From positions 54,761 through 118,760 of the forward strand of contig DAHUYQ010000029.1 of the NCBI GenBank assembly GCA_027315115.1: DNA of 64,000 nt, written 5' to 3'. The translations under genes were made by a program, and so were the position numbers. The notes under the pieces were generated by a model. It did no database searches and had not been told where the DNA came from. It saw only the letters and a program-made list of their open reading frames with translations. This DNA comes from Solirubrobacterales bacterium. Its GTDB lineage: Bacteria > Actinomycetota > Thermoleophilia > Solirubrobacterales > Solirubrobacteraceae. This document shows positions 9,087-18,230 of the stretch, piece by piece (position 1 is the first letter of the stretch; each line of letters begins with the position of its first letter).

Positions 9087-11479
9087 CGGAAGAGCTCCGC
9101 GAGCGCGCCATGAGCCTCTCTCATGTCCGCGAGGCTCGCGTCCAGCGCGGTCTCACCGACCTCGACCGCCAGCCGGTCTCCGCCGACGCGGCCGATGATC
9201 TGGACGGGCGCGCGGCCGGCGAGCTTGCGCAGCTCGTCCTCCGGCCCGCTGAGCAGGAAGCCGCCCGGCGCCTCGCCGAAGAGCAGCTCGCGCAGGCCGG
9301 CGTCGTCCGCCGGGTCACGCGGGTCGGCATGCTCCGCCCGGTCCCGGGCGCCGGCGTCATCGCCGGGCTCCAGTGAGACCGCGGCGCCCATCCCACCGGC
9401 CAGGCAGCACTCCGCAAGCGCGACTGCGAGCCCGCCCTCGGCGATGTCGTGGGCGCTGCCGATCGCGCCCGAGGCGACCGCGTCGCGCACGGCCGCGATC
9501 GTCTCCACGACCGCGGCCGTCTCGACCGCGGCGAGCTCGCTCGGCAGCGGCCGGCCGTGCAGCTTGGCAAGCTCGCTCGCCTCCAGCGCCGGCCGGAAGG
9601 GGCCGACCAGCGCGATCGCGTCTCCCTCGCGCGCGAAGCCCAGGCGCCCGGCCCCGGCAACGTCGGGCAGCCTCCCCACCATGCCGATCACGGGCGTCGG
9701 ATAGATCGGCCCGGAGGCGCTCTCGTTGTAGAGCGAGACGTTCCCGCCGACGATCGCGATCCCCAGCGCCCGGCAGGCGTCGCCCAGCCCGCGCACCGCC
9801 GAGTCGAGCTGCCAGGCGACGTGCGGCTTCTCCGGGTTGCCGAAGTTGAGGTTGTTGGTGACGCCGAGCGGCTGGGCGCCCACGCAGGCCAGGTTGGCCG
9901 CGCACTCCAGCACCGCCGCCACCGTGCCCGCATACGGGTCGGCCGCGACGCGCCTGCCGTTGCAGTCGATGGAGACCGCGATCCCCGGCCGCGGCCCGCC
10001 GGGCGCCCCGGGCGCCCCGGGCGCCCCGCGCGCCCCGGACGCGGCGTCGGCCGGCGGCCCCTCGGCGGCGGAGCCGGGCTCCCGCGCGCCTGCGGCAGGC
10101 CCGGCCTCAGGCCCACCACCACCGCCACTGCCCAGCGGGTGGATCGCCAGCACCGCCGCGTCGGCGCTCTCCGGCCGGCGCACCGTGCGCGACTGCACGA
10201 CAGGGTCGTAGTGCTCGAAGAGCGGCCGCCGCGAGGCGATGTTCGGGCAGGCCAGCAGCGCGAGCAGACTCTCGCGAGGCGAGGCATCGGCGGCGAGCGT
10301 CGCCTCGGGCGGCGCGTAGATCGGGCTCTGCGGCCGCTGCGGGTGCAGGTCGTAGAGCGGGCAGTCGTCCACGAGCGCGGCCACCGGCATCTCGCCGATC
10401 ACCTCGCCGCCCCGCAGCACCCTCACCGTGCCGGTGTCGGTGACGGCGCCGATCACCGCGCCGCCGACCTCCCAGCGCTCGCAGACGGCCAGCACGTCCG
10501 CCACCCGGTCCGGCACAACCACGCACAGCATCCGCTCCTGGGACTCGGAGACCATCACCTCGAAGGGCTCCATGTCGGCCTCGCGCAGCGGCACCTTCGC
10601 CACGTCGATCTCGACGCCCACGCCGCCCTTGGAGGCCATCTCCGCGGCTGAGGAGGTCAGGCCGGCGGCGCCAAGGTCCTGCAGCGATACCAGTAGGCCA
10701 CGGTCGAGCAGGTCCAGCGAGCACTCCAGCAGCTTCTTGCCCTCGAACGGGTCCCCGACCTGCACTGTCGGGCGCTTGCCGCCGTCGTCCTGCCCGAGCT
10801 CGGCGGAGGCGAGCACTGAGGCGCCGCCGATCCCGTCGCGCCCGGTCGATGCGCCGAACAGCACGAGCACGTTGCCCGGCCCCGCGGCCGCCGCGCTGAT
10901 CAGCCGCTCGCGCGGAGCGATCCCGAGCGCCATCGCGTTGACCAGGCAGTTCTGCGCGTAGGGGGCCTCGAAGTAGACCTCCCCGCCGATCGTCGGCACG
11001 CCGACCGAGTTGCCGTAGTGGGCGATGCCGGCCACCGCGCCGTCGAGCAGGTAGCGGGAGCGGCCCTCCGGCTCGCCGAAGCGCAGCGAGTCGAGCACCG
11101 CGATCGGCCGCGCCCCGATCGCGAAGATGTCGCGCAGGATGCCGCCGACGCCGGTGGCGGCGCCCTGGAAGGGCTCCACGGCGCTCGGATGGTTGTGGGA
11201 CTCCACCTTGAAGGCGCACAGCAGGCCGTCGCCGATGTCCACAGCCCCGGCGTTCTCGCCCGGCCCGAGCACGACGTGCTCGCTTTCGGTGGGCAGCGTC
11301 CGCAGCAGCTTCTTGGAGTGCTTGTAGGCGCAGTGCTCGCTCCAGAGCAGCGAGTACATCGCCAGCTCGACGGTGTTGGGCGCCCGGCCCTGCTTGGCGC
11401 ACACCAGCTCGTACTCGGCCTCGGTCAGCCCGAGCGCCAGCGCGTCCTGCAGGCCCGGCAGCAGCGAGGACTCAGGCAC
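9083..11479 (-). CDS. purL: Phosphoribosylformylglycinamidine synthase, large subunit
   Basis: [71 protein letters not shown]. Confidence 0.96.
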   Translation of the reverse strand: MPESSLLPGLQDALALGLTEAEYELVCAKQGRAPNTVELAMYSLLWSEHCAYKHSKKLLRTLPTESEHVVLGPGENAGAVDIGDGLLCAFKVESHNHPSAVEPFQGAATGVGGILRDIFAIGARPIAVLDSLRFGEPEGRSRYLLDGAVAGIAHYGNSVGVPTIGGEVYFEAPYAQNCLVNAMALGIAPRERLISAAAAGPGNVLVLFGASTGRDGIGGASVLASAELGQDDGGKRPTVQVGDPFEGKKLLECSLDLLDRGLLVSLQDLGAAGLTSSAAEMASKGGVGVEIDVAKVPLREADMEPFEVMVSESQERMLCVVVPDRVADVLAVCERWEVGGAVIGAVTDTGTVRVLRGGEVIGEMPVAALVDDCPLYDLHPQRPQSPIYAPPEATLAADASPRESLLALLACPNIASRRPLFEHYDPVVQSRTVRRPESADAAVLAIHPLGSGGGGGPEAGPAAGAREPGSAAEGPPADAASGARGAPGAPGAPGGPRPGIAVSIDCNGRRVAADPYAGTVAAVLECAANLACVGAQPLGVTNNLNFGNPEKPHVAWQLDSAVRGLGDACRALGIAIVGGNVSLYNESASGPIYPTPVIGMVGRLPDVAGAGRLGFAREGDAIALVGPFRPALEASELAKLHGRPLPSELAAVETAAVVETIAAVRDAVASGAIGSAHDIAEGGLAVALAECCLAGGMGAAVSLEPGDDAGARDRAEHADPRDPADDAGLRELLFGEAPGGFLLSGPEDELRKLAGRAPVQIIGRVGGDRLAVEVGETALDASLADMREAHGALAELFR

Positions 11480-12143
11480 GCAGCGCCTCCTCCACGCTCG
11501 CGCGCATCGACTCGAAGACGCAGAGGCCGTCGGTTGAGCCGGTCAGCGCATCGACGGCGTGCTCCAGGTGGGGCATCAGGCCGAACACGTTGCCCTGCTC
11601 GTTGCAGACGCCGGCGACGTCGTCCACCGAGCCGTTGAAGTTCTGGCCGGGCGCGTAGCGAAGGACGATCTGGCCGTTCTCGCGCATCTCCGTGACCGTC
11701 TGCGGCGGCGCGTGCCAGCGGCCGAAGGAGTGCTTGGCCGGCACTGAGAGTGACGGCGGGCAGCCGCGCGTGAACGGGGTGTCCGGGTTCACCAGCTCCA
11801 GCTCCACCTGCCTGAAGGTGAAGCGCCTGTTGACGTTGGGCAGCAGCGCCCCCGGCAGCAGCCGCGCCTCGCAGAGCACCTGGAAGCCGTTGCATATTCC
11901 AAGCACCAGCCCGCCCTCGCGGGCGAAGGCGATCACCGACTCCATCACCGGCGAGAAGCGCGCGATCGCCCCGGCGCGCAGGTAGTCGCCGTAGGAGAAG
12001 CCGCCGGGCACGATCACGGCATCGACGCCCTTCAGGTCGCGGTCGCCGTGCCAGAGGATCTCGGCCTCGCCGACCCTGCGAGCCGCCAGCGCCGCGTCGA
12101 CCTCGTCGCAGGAGCCGGGGAATCGCAGGACGCCGAACTTCAT
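11472..12143 (-). CDS. purQ: Phosphoribosylformylglycinamidine synthase, glutaminase subunit
   Basis: [63 protein letters not shown]. Confidence 0.95.
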   Translation of the reverse strand: MKFGVLRFPGSCDEVDAALAARRVGEAEILWHGDRDLKGVDAVIVPGGFSYGDYLRAGAIARFSPVMESVIAFAREGGLVLGICNGFQVLCEARLLPGALLPNVNRRFTFRQVELELVNPDTPFTRGCPPSLSVPAKHSFGRWHAPPQTVTEMRENGQIVLRYAPGQNFNGSVDDVAGVCNEQGNVFGLMPHLEHAVDALTGSTDGLCVFESMRASVEEALRA

Positions 12144-12328
12144 TTCGCGGTCGGCGATGACCGCTCGTCGCAAAGCTTCATGACTTTCGCGTACCTGTCT
12201 TCGAGCATCTGCTGCTTCATGACGGGCCAGTCGTCCACCGGCATCGGTTCCGCTTTGAGCAGTCTTGCGAACGCCTCAGCGCGACTCGCTTGGATGCGCG
12301 AAAGCTCTTCTGTGGGCATACGGCGCAT
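12140..12328 (-). CDS. Small protein of unknown function between purS and purQ
   Basis: [62 protein letters not shown]; stop overlaps purQ ATG (ATGA). Confidence 0.55.
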   Translation of the reverse strand: MRRMPTEELSRIQASRAEAFARLLKAEPMPVDDWPVMKQQMLEDRYAKVMKLCDERSSPTAK

Positions 12329-12374
12329 GCTAACCGGCGCAGGGGTTGGCACAAATCTCGCGGTGTGCAAGCGC

Positions 12375-12599
12375 CTACACCGGCGCGATGATCTCGTAGT
12401 CCTCGACCAGCGGGTTGGCGAGCAGCATCTCGCACATCTCCGGCAGGCGCTGCGGGTCGGGCACGTCCAGCTCGACCAGGCGTCCCACGTGCACGCCCGA
12501 GACGCCCTCGAACCCGAGGGCGGGCAGCGCCTGCTCCACCGCGATGCCCTGCGGGTCGAGGATGCCCGCCTTGGGGCGGATCAGCACGCGCGCCCTCAC
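12375..12599 (-). CDS. purS: Phosphoribosylformylglycinamidine synthase subunit PurS
   Basis: VRARVLIRPKAGILDPQGIAVEQALPALGFEGVSGVHVGRLVELDV...LLANPLVEDYEIIAPV*; GTGA overlap with purC stop. Confidence 0.92.
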   Translation of the reverse strand: MRARVLIRPKAGILDPQGIAVEQALPALGFEGVSGVHVGRLVELDVPDPQRLPEMCEMLLANPLVEDYEIIAPV

Positions 12600-13498
12600 G
12601 CGGCTGAGCCCGTGCGGGAGAGCCATGCCTCGAAGGGCTCGCCGGCGATCCGCTCGTACGCCTCGACGTAGCGCGCGCGCGTGCCGTCCACCACGTCCTG
12701 CGGGATCTCCGGGGCGGGCGGCAGCTTGTCCCAGCCGGTTGAGCCGGCCCAGTCGCGCACGTACTGCTTGTCGAAGCTCGGCTGCCCGCGGCCGGGCTCG
12801 TAGCCGTCCGCCGGCCAGTAGCGGGAGGAGTCGGGAGTGAGCACCTCGTCGCCGAGCGTGAGCTGCCCGTCCTCGTCGAGGCCAAGCTCGAACTTCGTGT
12901 CGGCGAGGATCACGCCGCGCTCCAGGGCGTGCTTGGCGGCGAAGGAGTAGAGCTCGATCGAGACGTCCCTTACCCGGGCCATCAGATCCGCGTCGCCGAC
13001 GAGCTCCGCGGCGCGCTGGAAGTCGATCGCCTCGTCGTGGCCGACCTCGGCCTTGGTGCTGGGCGTGAAGATCGGCTGCGGCAGCCGATCGCTCTCGCGC
13101 AGGCCGGCCGGCAGCTCGATGCCGGAGACCGAGCCGGTCGCCTGGTAGTCCTTCCAGCCCGAGCCGGTGATGTAGCCGCGCACGACGCACTCGACCGGCA
13201 GCATCTTCAGGCGGGAGACGACCAGCCCCCGGCCCAGCGCCTCCTCCGGCACCCCCTCGGTGGCGGAGACGAAGTGGTTGGGGACGATGTGCCGCGTCAG
13301 CCCGAACCAGAACACCGAGAGTCCGGTGAGGACCTTCCCCTTGTCGGGGATCGGCGTCGGGTGGACGGCGTCGTAGGTGGAGATCCGGTCGCTGGCTACC
13401 ATCAGCAGCCGCGGCCGGTCGTTCTCGTCCGCGCCGAGGTCGTACATCTCGCGGACCTTGCCGCTGGCGATGAGGGGTAGCTCCGCTAGTGCGCTCAT
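12596..13498 (-). CDS. purC: SAICAR synthase
   Basis: LIASGKVREMYDLG, ATYDAVHPTPIPDKGKVLTGLSVFWF-like, VECVVRGYITGSGWKDYQ, LADTKFELGLDEDG. Confidence 0.95.
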   Translation of the reverse strand: MSALAELPLIASGKVREMYDLGADENDRPRLLMVASDRISTYDAVHPTPIPDKGKVLTGLSVFWFGLTRHIVPNHFVSATEGVPEEALGRGLVVSRLKMLPVECVVRGYITGSGWKDYQATGSVSGIELPAGLRESDRLPQPIFTPSTKAEVGHDEAIDFQRAAELVGDADLMARVRDVSIELYSFAAKHALERGVILADTKFELGLDEDGQLTLGDEVLTPDSSRYWPADGYEPGRGQPSFDKQYVRDWAGSTGWDKLPPAPEIPQDVVDGTRARYVEAYERIAGEPFEAWLSRTGSAA

Positions 13499-13591
13499 GC
13501 CCGGCACGATATCCAGTGCGCCGGAGGGCGGGCGCGCGGGCCTGGCACCTCGGCGCGCTCGTCTCGGAACCGGCATGCGGCCTCTCCATGC

Positions 13592-13611
13592 TGATATCAT
13601 TTTAGATATCA
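13592..13611 (+). promoter_or_regulatory. Inverted repeat TGATATC-ATTTTA-GATATCA overlapping the XRE start codon
   Basis: 7-bp perfect arms, 6-bp spacer; last base is the A of ATG at 13611. Confidence 0.55.
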
Positions 13612-13946
13612 TGGAGCCGGGAGAACTGGTACGCGGCACCCGCGAGCGCCTCGGTCTGAGTCAGCGAACGCTGGCACTGCGAGCCGGCACCACCCAGGCC
13701 GCCGTCAGCCGCATCGAGCGGGGCCTGGTCTCGCCGACGTTCGCGACGCTGCGGCAGCTCATGCTCGCGATGGGAGAGCAGCCCGAGCTCTCCGCTCGAC
13801 GCCTTCCCACCGAATGGGACCCGCTGCACCTCGCGAGCACGCTCGCGCGCAGCCCCGAGGAACGGCTGCGCCTTGCCTTTTCCTGGAACCGCATGAGCAG
13901 GCGCATCGCGATCGCCGGGCAGACGGCACGCTCCGACGATGACTGA
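13611..13946 (+). CDS. XRE-family helix-turn-helix protein
   Basis: LVRGTRERLGLSQRTLALRAGTTQAAVSRIERGLVSPTFATLRQLM. Confidence 0.85.
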   Translation: MEPGELVRGTRERLGLSQRTLALRAGTTQAAVSRIERGLVSPTFATLRQLMLAMGEQPELSARRLPTEWDPLHLASTLARSPEERLRLAFSWNRMSRRIAIAGQTARSDDD

Positions 13947-14430
13947 CCAGCCGCTCGACCCCGAGAGCATCTTCGCGGCTTTGGACGCTCACGGCGTGGA
14001 GTACGTGATCGTTGGCGGCATCGCTGTGCAGGCGCATGGCCACGTTCGCATGACCAACGACATCGACCTGATTCCCGCCCCCACGCCGGAGAATCTGCGG
14101 CGGCTGGCGGACGCGCTGGTCGAGATGCGGGCGCAGGTCCTCAATCCAGGCGCCGAGGGCACGGCGATCGATGCGAGCATGTTGCGGCGAGCCACGCTCT
14201 GGCAGCTCTCCACCGCTCACGGAGACGTCGACCTGCTGCACGACGCTCCCGGGGCCGCGCCCTTTGCCGAGCTGTGGGCACGCGCGCTCGTGATCTCGCT
14301 GGGCGACCGTCGAATACCGATCGCCGGGCGAGACGACCTGATCAGCATGAAGCGGGCGAGCGGCAGGGCGGTCGACCTGGCCGACATCGCAGCGCTCACC
14401 GAGCCTGAGCACCAGCGAAAGGACGTCTGA
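13939..14430 (+). CDS. Nucleotidyltransferase-fold protein (AbiEii/MNT-like)
   Basis: YVIVGGIAVQAHGHVRMTNDIDLIPAPTPENLRRL (GG...DxD), HGDVDLL; 8-bp overlap with the XRE gene. Confidence 0.75.
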   Translation: MTDQPLDPESIFAALDAHGVEYVIVGGIAVQAHGHVRMTNDIDLIPAPTPENLRRLADALVEMRAQVLNPGAEGTAIDASMLRRATLWQLSTAHGDVDLLHDAPGAAPFAELWARALVISLGDRRIPIAGRDDLISMKRASGRAVDLADIAALTEPEHQRKDV

Positions 14431-14517
14431 CCGGCGGCTCCGGGGGCCCGCCGGCTCCAGGGTCGCGCCGGCGCAAGCGGCGGCGCGCGGCCCTACGCCA
14501 CCCCTGCGGGCGCGGCC

Positions 14518-15813
14518 CTACGCGATCCCGTCCAGACGCGCGAGGATCTCCTCGGCGTAGCGGACGAAGTGGCCGTAGTCGAAGATCGCGTCGAGGTCCA
14601 GGCCGGCCGCGCGGGGGTCGCCTGCGAGCAGGTCCCGCAGCGGCACGCCCGTGTCGAAGGCGCGTTGCGCGAGCTCCTGGGCGATCCGGTAGGCGTCGTC
14701 GCGGCTCAGCCCCTGCTCGACAAGCGCCAGCAGCACGCGCTGGGAGAAGAGCGCGCCGTGGGTGATCTCGAGATTGGCGCGCATGCGCTCCGCGTCGATG
14801 ACCAGGTCGCGCACCAGCGCGATCATGCGGTGCTGGAGATAGTCGATCAGGATCGTGGAGTCGGGCAGGATCACCCGCTCCACCGAGGAGTGGGAGATGT
14901 CGCGCTCGTGCCAGAGGGCGACGTTCTCCAGCGCCGCCTGCGCGTTGCCGCGCAGCACGCGCGCGAGGCCCGTGATCTGCTCGCTCTTGATCGGGTTGCG
15001 CTTGTGGGGCATGGCGCTTGAGCCCTTCTGACCGGCGCGGAACGGCTCCTGCACCTCGCGCACCTCCGTGCGCTGCAGATGCCTGATCTCGGTCGCCAGC
15101 CGCTCCAGGCCGGCGCCGGCGAGCGCGATCGCCGACAGCAGCGCCGCGTGGCGGTCGCGCGGCACGACCTGCGTGGAGGCGGGCTCGGCCCGCAGGCCCA
15201 GGCGGGAGAGCACGCGCTCCTCGAAGCCGGGCGCGGTCGCGGCGTAGGTGCCCACGGCGCCGGAGATCGCTCCGTAGGAGACCTGCGCGAAGGCCTCGCG
15301 CAGCCGCTCCGCGTTGCGATGCGCCTCGAAGGCGAAGCCCGCGAGCTTGATCCCGAAGGTGGTGGGCTCGGCATGCACGCCGTGGGTGCGCCCGACAGCA
15401 AGCGTGCGCATGTGTTCGCGAGCGCGCGCCGCGAGCACCCGCACGAGCTCTTCGGCGCCCGGCAGGATCGCCTCGCCGGCGGCCTTGAGCTGCAGCGCGA
15501 GCGCGGTGTCGAGCACGTCGGAGGAGGTCAGGCCGAAGTGGATCCAGCGCCCAGAGGGCCCCGCGGAGGCCGCGAGCACGTCCACGAAGGCGGCGACATC
15601 GTGGTCTGTGACGCGCTCGCGCTCGGCGACCGCCTCCACGGTGAAGCCGGCCCGGCCGATCGCCTCCAGGTCGGCCTCGCTCGGCCCCTCCTGACCCGCC
15701 AACAGCCACGGCAGCTCCTGGCAGGCGGCGACCTCGACCTGCCGCCAGGTCTCCATCCGCGCCTGGTCGGTCCAGATCTCTCCGAGCTGGCGACGTGTGT
15801 ATCGGTCGATCAC
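14518..15813 (-). CDS. purB: Adenylosuccinate lyase
   Basis: MIDRYTRRQLGEIWTDQARMETWRQVEVAA, VGRTHGVHAEPTTFG, GQKGSSAMPHKRNPIKSEQITGLARVLR. Confidence 0.96.
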   Translation of the reverse strand: MIDRYTRRQLGEIWTDQARMETWRQVEVAACQELPWLLAGQEGPSEADLEAIGRAGFTVEAVAERERVTDHDVAAFVDVLAASAGPSGRWIHFGLTSSDVLDTALALQLKAAGEAILPGAEELVRVLAARAREHMRTLAVGRTHGVHAEPTTFGIKLAGFAFEAHRNAERLREAFAQVSYGAISGAVGTYAATAPGFEERVLSRLGLRAEPASTQVVPRDRHAALLSAIALAGAGLERLATEIRHLQRTEVREVQEPFRAGQKGSSAMPHKRNPIKSEQITGLARVLRGNAQAALENVALWHERDISHSSVERVILPDSTILIDYLQHRMIALVRDLVIDAERMRANLEITHGALFSQRVLLALVEQGLSRDDAYRIAQELAQRAFDTGVPLRDLLAGDPRAAGLDLDAIFDYGHFVRYAEEILARLDGIA

Positions 15814-15942
15814 GGGGCAGGATTATCGCGGCTGGCGGGCGCGGCCGGCGGGCCCGTCCTGAAAGCCGGGTCCGCCCACCGCCCGACCACGGCGCCGTGC
15901 GCGGGCCGATCATGTACAACGACGGTGACGGTGCAGGCCAGC

Positions 15943-15954
15943 GCACGATCGTGC
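15943..15954. promoter_or_regulatory. 12-bp perfect palindrome GCACGATCGTGC upstream of GYD gene
   Basis: Perfect palindrome 15 nt before the ATG at 15970. Confidence 0.3.
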
Positions 15955-15969
15955 AGATACGGAGGACAC

Positions 15970-16251
15970 ATGCCTACCTACATCATGATGTGCACACTCA
16001 CACCTGACGGGGTCCAGACGGTGAAGAACAACCCGCGCCGGATCCTGGAGGTCAACAACGAGGTCGAGCAGCTCGGCGCGAGCGTGAAGGCGCAGTGGGC
16101 GACGCTCGGCGAGTTCGACTTCATCTCGATCGTCGAGGCGCCCGACGAGAAGACGATGGCGCGCGTCTCGCTGGAGCTCGGCTCACGCGGCACCGGCCGC
16201 TACGAGACGCTCGCCGCCATACCCATGGACGACTTCATCTCGTCTCTGTGA
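15970..16251 (+). CDS. GYD-domain / Lrp-ligand-domain-like small protein
   Basis: [91 protein letters not shown]. Confidence 0.8.
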   Translation: MPTYIMMCTLTPDGVQTVKNNPRRILEVNNEVEQLGASVKAQWATLGEFDFISIVEAPDEKTMARVSLELGSRGTGRYETLAAIPMDDFISSL

Positions 16252-16353
16252 GCAGCGTCTGCCCGCGCCTGGCGGCGTCGCCGCGCCCCGGTCCGTGCCG
16301 AGCACTGTCCCCGGTCGCGCTCCTTGCCAGGCGCGACCATCCACCGCTCACAG
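16246..16353 (+). repeat. Nested symmetric inverted repeat between GYD gene and purD
   Basis: CTGTGAGC(11 nt)GCGCCTGGC(52 nt)GCCAGGCGC(11 nt)GCTCACAG; both arm pairs perfect. Confidence 0.7.
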
Positions 16354-16363
16354 GCGTGGCGGC

Positions 16364-17638
16364 ATGAAGGTCCTCGTCGTCGGCGCCGGCGGGCGCGAGC
16401 ATGCGATCGTGCGGGCGCTTGCGCGCTCGCCGCAGCGCCCCGAGCTGCTCTGCGCGCCCGGCAACGCCGGGATCGCCGGGGACGCGCGGGCGCTCGACGT
16501 CGACGCCCAGGACACGCAGGCGCTCGTAGCCAGGGCGCTGGCCGAGGCGGTCGACCTCGTGGTGGTCGGCCCGGAGGCGCCGCTGGTCGCGGGCCTGGTC
16601 GATGCCTGCGTGGCGGCCGGCGTGCCGGCGTTCGGCCCGAGCGCCGCGGCGGCGCGGCTGGAGGGCTCCAAGGACTTCGCCAAGCAGGCGATGATCCAGG
16701 CGGGAGTGCCGACGGCCGCGTTTGCCACCGTGAGCACGCTGGAGGAGGGCATGGCCGCGATCGAGCGCTACCCGGTCGTGATCAAGGCGGACGGGCTGGC
16801 GGCCGGCAAGGGCGTGGTGATCGCGCAGGACGAGCGGGAGGCTCACAACGCTCTGCGGGAGATACTCGTGGAGCAGCGCTTCGGCGCGCAGAGCGTCGTG
16901 GTGGAGGAGCACCTGGAGGGCCGGGAGCTTTCGCTGCTGGCCCTCTGCGACGGGGAGCGGGCGCTGCCGATGGCCTCGGCGCGCGACTACAAGCGGATCT
17001 TCGAGGGAGACCGCGGGCCGAACACCGGCGGCATGGGCTCCTTCTCGCCGGTCGCGGGCTACGACGAGGAGAAGGTGGCGGAGCTTGCGGCCGTGGTGCA
17101 CCAGCCGATCGTCGATCTGATGGCGGCCCGTGGCACGCCCTTCCACGGCGTGCTCTACGCCGGCCTGATGCTCACCGAGCAGGGGCCGAAGGTGCTCGAG
17201 TTCAACGTGCGCTTCGGCGACCCGGAGACCCAGGCGGTGCTGCCGCGCCTGCGCTCGGACCTGCTGGACGCGCTGCTGGCCTGCACGCGGCCGGGCGGGC
17301 TGGCCGGAATGCGGCTGCAGTGGCGATCGGAGTGCGCGGTGAGCGTCGTGCTGGCCAGCGCCGGATACCCGTCCTCCTCATCCAGCGGAGACGTGATCTC
17401 CGGCCTGTCCGACGTGCCCGCGGAGATCGAGGTGACGCACGCCGGCACCGCTACTCGGGACGGGGAGGTGGTCACAGCCGGGGGCCGGGTGCTGAACGTC
17501 ACAGCGCTGGGCGCCGACTGCGAGTCTGCCCGCGAGGCAGCGTATGCTGCCGCTCGACGGATCTCGTTTAGGGGCATGCAGATGAGGCGCGACATCGCCG
17601 CCACGGCGCTGGAGCAGGCCACGATCCCCGACCGCTGA
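16364..17638 (+). CDS. purD: Phosphoribosylamine-glycine ligase
   Basis: [62 protein letters not shown]. Confidence 0.96.
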   Translation: MKVLVVGAGGREHAIVRALARSPQRPELLCAPGNAGIAGDARALDVDAQDTQALVARALAEAVDLVVVGPEAPLVAGLVDACVAAGVPAFGPSAAAARLEGSKDFAKQAMIQAGVPTAAFATVSTLEEGMAAIERYPVVIKADGLAAGKGVVIAQDEREAHNALREILVEQRFGAQSVVVEEHLEGRELSLLALCDGERALPMASARDYKRIFEGDRGPNTGGMGSFSPVAGYDEEKVAELAAVVHQPIVDLMAARGTPFHGVLYAGLMLTEQGPKVLEFNVRFGDPETQAVLPRLRSDLLDALLACTRPGGLAGMRLQWRSECAVSVVLASAGYPSSSSSGDVISGLSDVPAEIEVTHAGTATRDGEVVTAGGRVLNVTALGADCESAREAAYAAARRISFRGMQMRRDIAATALEQATIPDR

Positions 17639-17671
17639 CCACTTTCCCGATATGAGAGAGAGAAGAGAAGC

Positions 17672-18175
17672 TTGAGCGACCAGGCGCCCACACCGATCAG
17701 GCTGGCCGAGAGCGACCCCGCAGGCGTCGAGTCGGCACAGACGCAGGCACAGTTGGAGGAGTTCGACGTGGACGCGCCGCTGGTCGGGATCGTGATGGGC
17801 TCCGCCAGCGACATGGAGTCGATGGAAAAGGCCGCCGGCGAGCTGCAGGGCCGAGGCATCCCGCACGAGATCAACGTGATGTCCGCCCACCGCGAACCGG
17901 ACACCGTCGCCCAGTACGCCAAGTCCGCCAAGTCGCGTGGCCTGCGCGTGATCATCGCCGGCGCCGGCATCTCCGCGGCGCTGCCGGGCGCCGTCGCCGC
18001 CCACACCGACCTGCCTGTGATCGGCGTCCCGCTCTCCGGCCGCCTCACCGCCGCCGGCGGCCTGGACGCGATCCTCTCGATCGTGCAGATGCCCCCCGGC
18101 GTCCCCGTCGCCTGCGTGGGCCTCGACAACGCGCGCAACGCCGCGGTTCTCGCAGCCCAGATCCTCGGGGCCTGA
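17672..18175 (+). CDS. purE: 5-(carboxyamino)imidazole ribonucleotide mutase
   Basis: VGIVMGSASDMESMEKAAGEL, INVMSAHREPD, AGAGISAALPGAVAAHTDLPVIGVPL; probable TTG start. Confidence 0.93.
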   Translation: MSDQAPTPIRLAESDPAGVESAQTQAQLEEFDVDAPLVGIVMGSASDMESMEKAAGELQGRGIPHEINVMSAHREPDTVAQYAKSAKSRGLRVIIAGAGISAALPGAVAAHTDLPVIGVPLSGRLTAAGGLDAILSIVQMPPGVPVACVGLDNARNAAVLAAQILGA

Positions 18176-18194
18176 GGCCAGGCACTCCCGCTCC

Positions 18195-18230
18195 GGGCTG
18201 GCGCCGGCCGTGCGGGCCGGCCCTCAGCCC
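18195..18230. terminator. Bidirectional stem-loop between convergent purE and E2 gene
   Basis: GGGCTG-gc-GCCGGCC-gtgcg-GGCCGGC-cct-CAGCCC, 13 paired bp. Confidence 0.5.

Noticed and set aside
12375-13589. 404-aa minus-strand ORF over purC
   Set aside because: Only its C-terminal 74 codons (PurS) are real; the rest is out of frame with purC.
15849-15885. Possible hairpin GGCGGGC...GTCCGCCC upstream of the GYD gene
   Set aside because: Imperfect and expected by chance at this GC content; the GCACGATCGTGC palindrome nearer the start is clearer.
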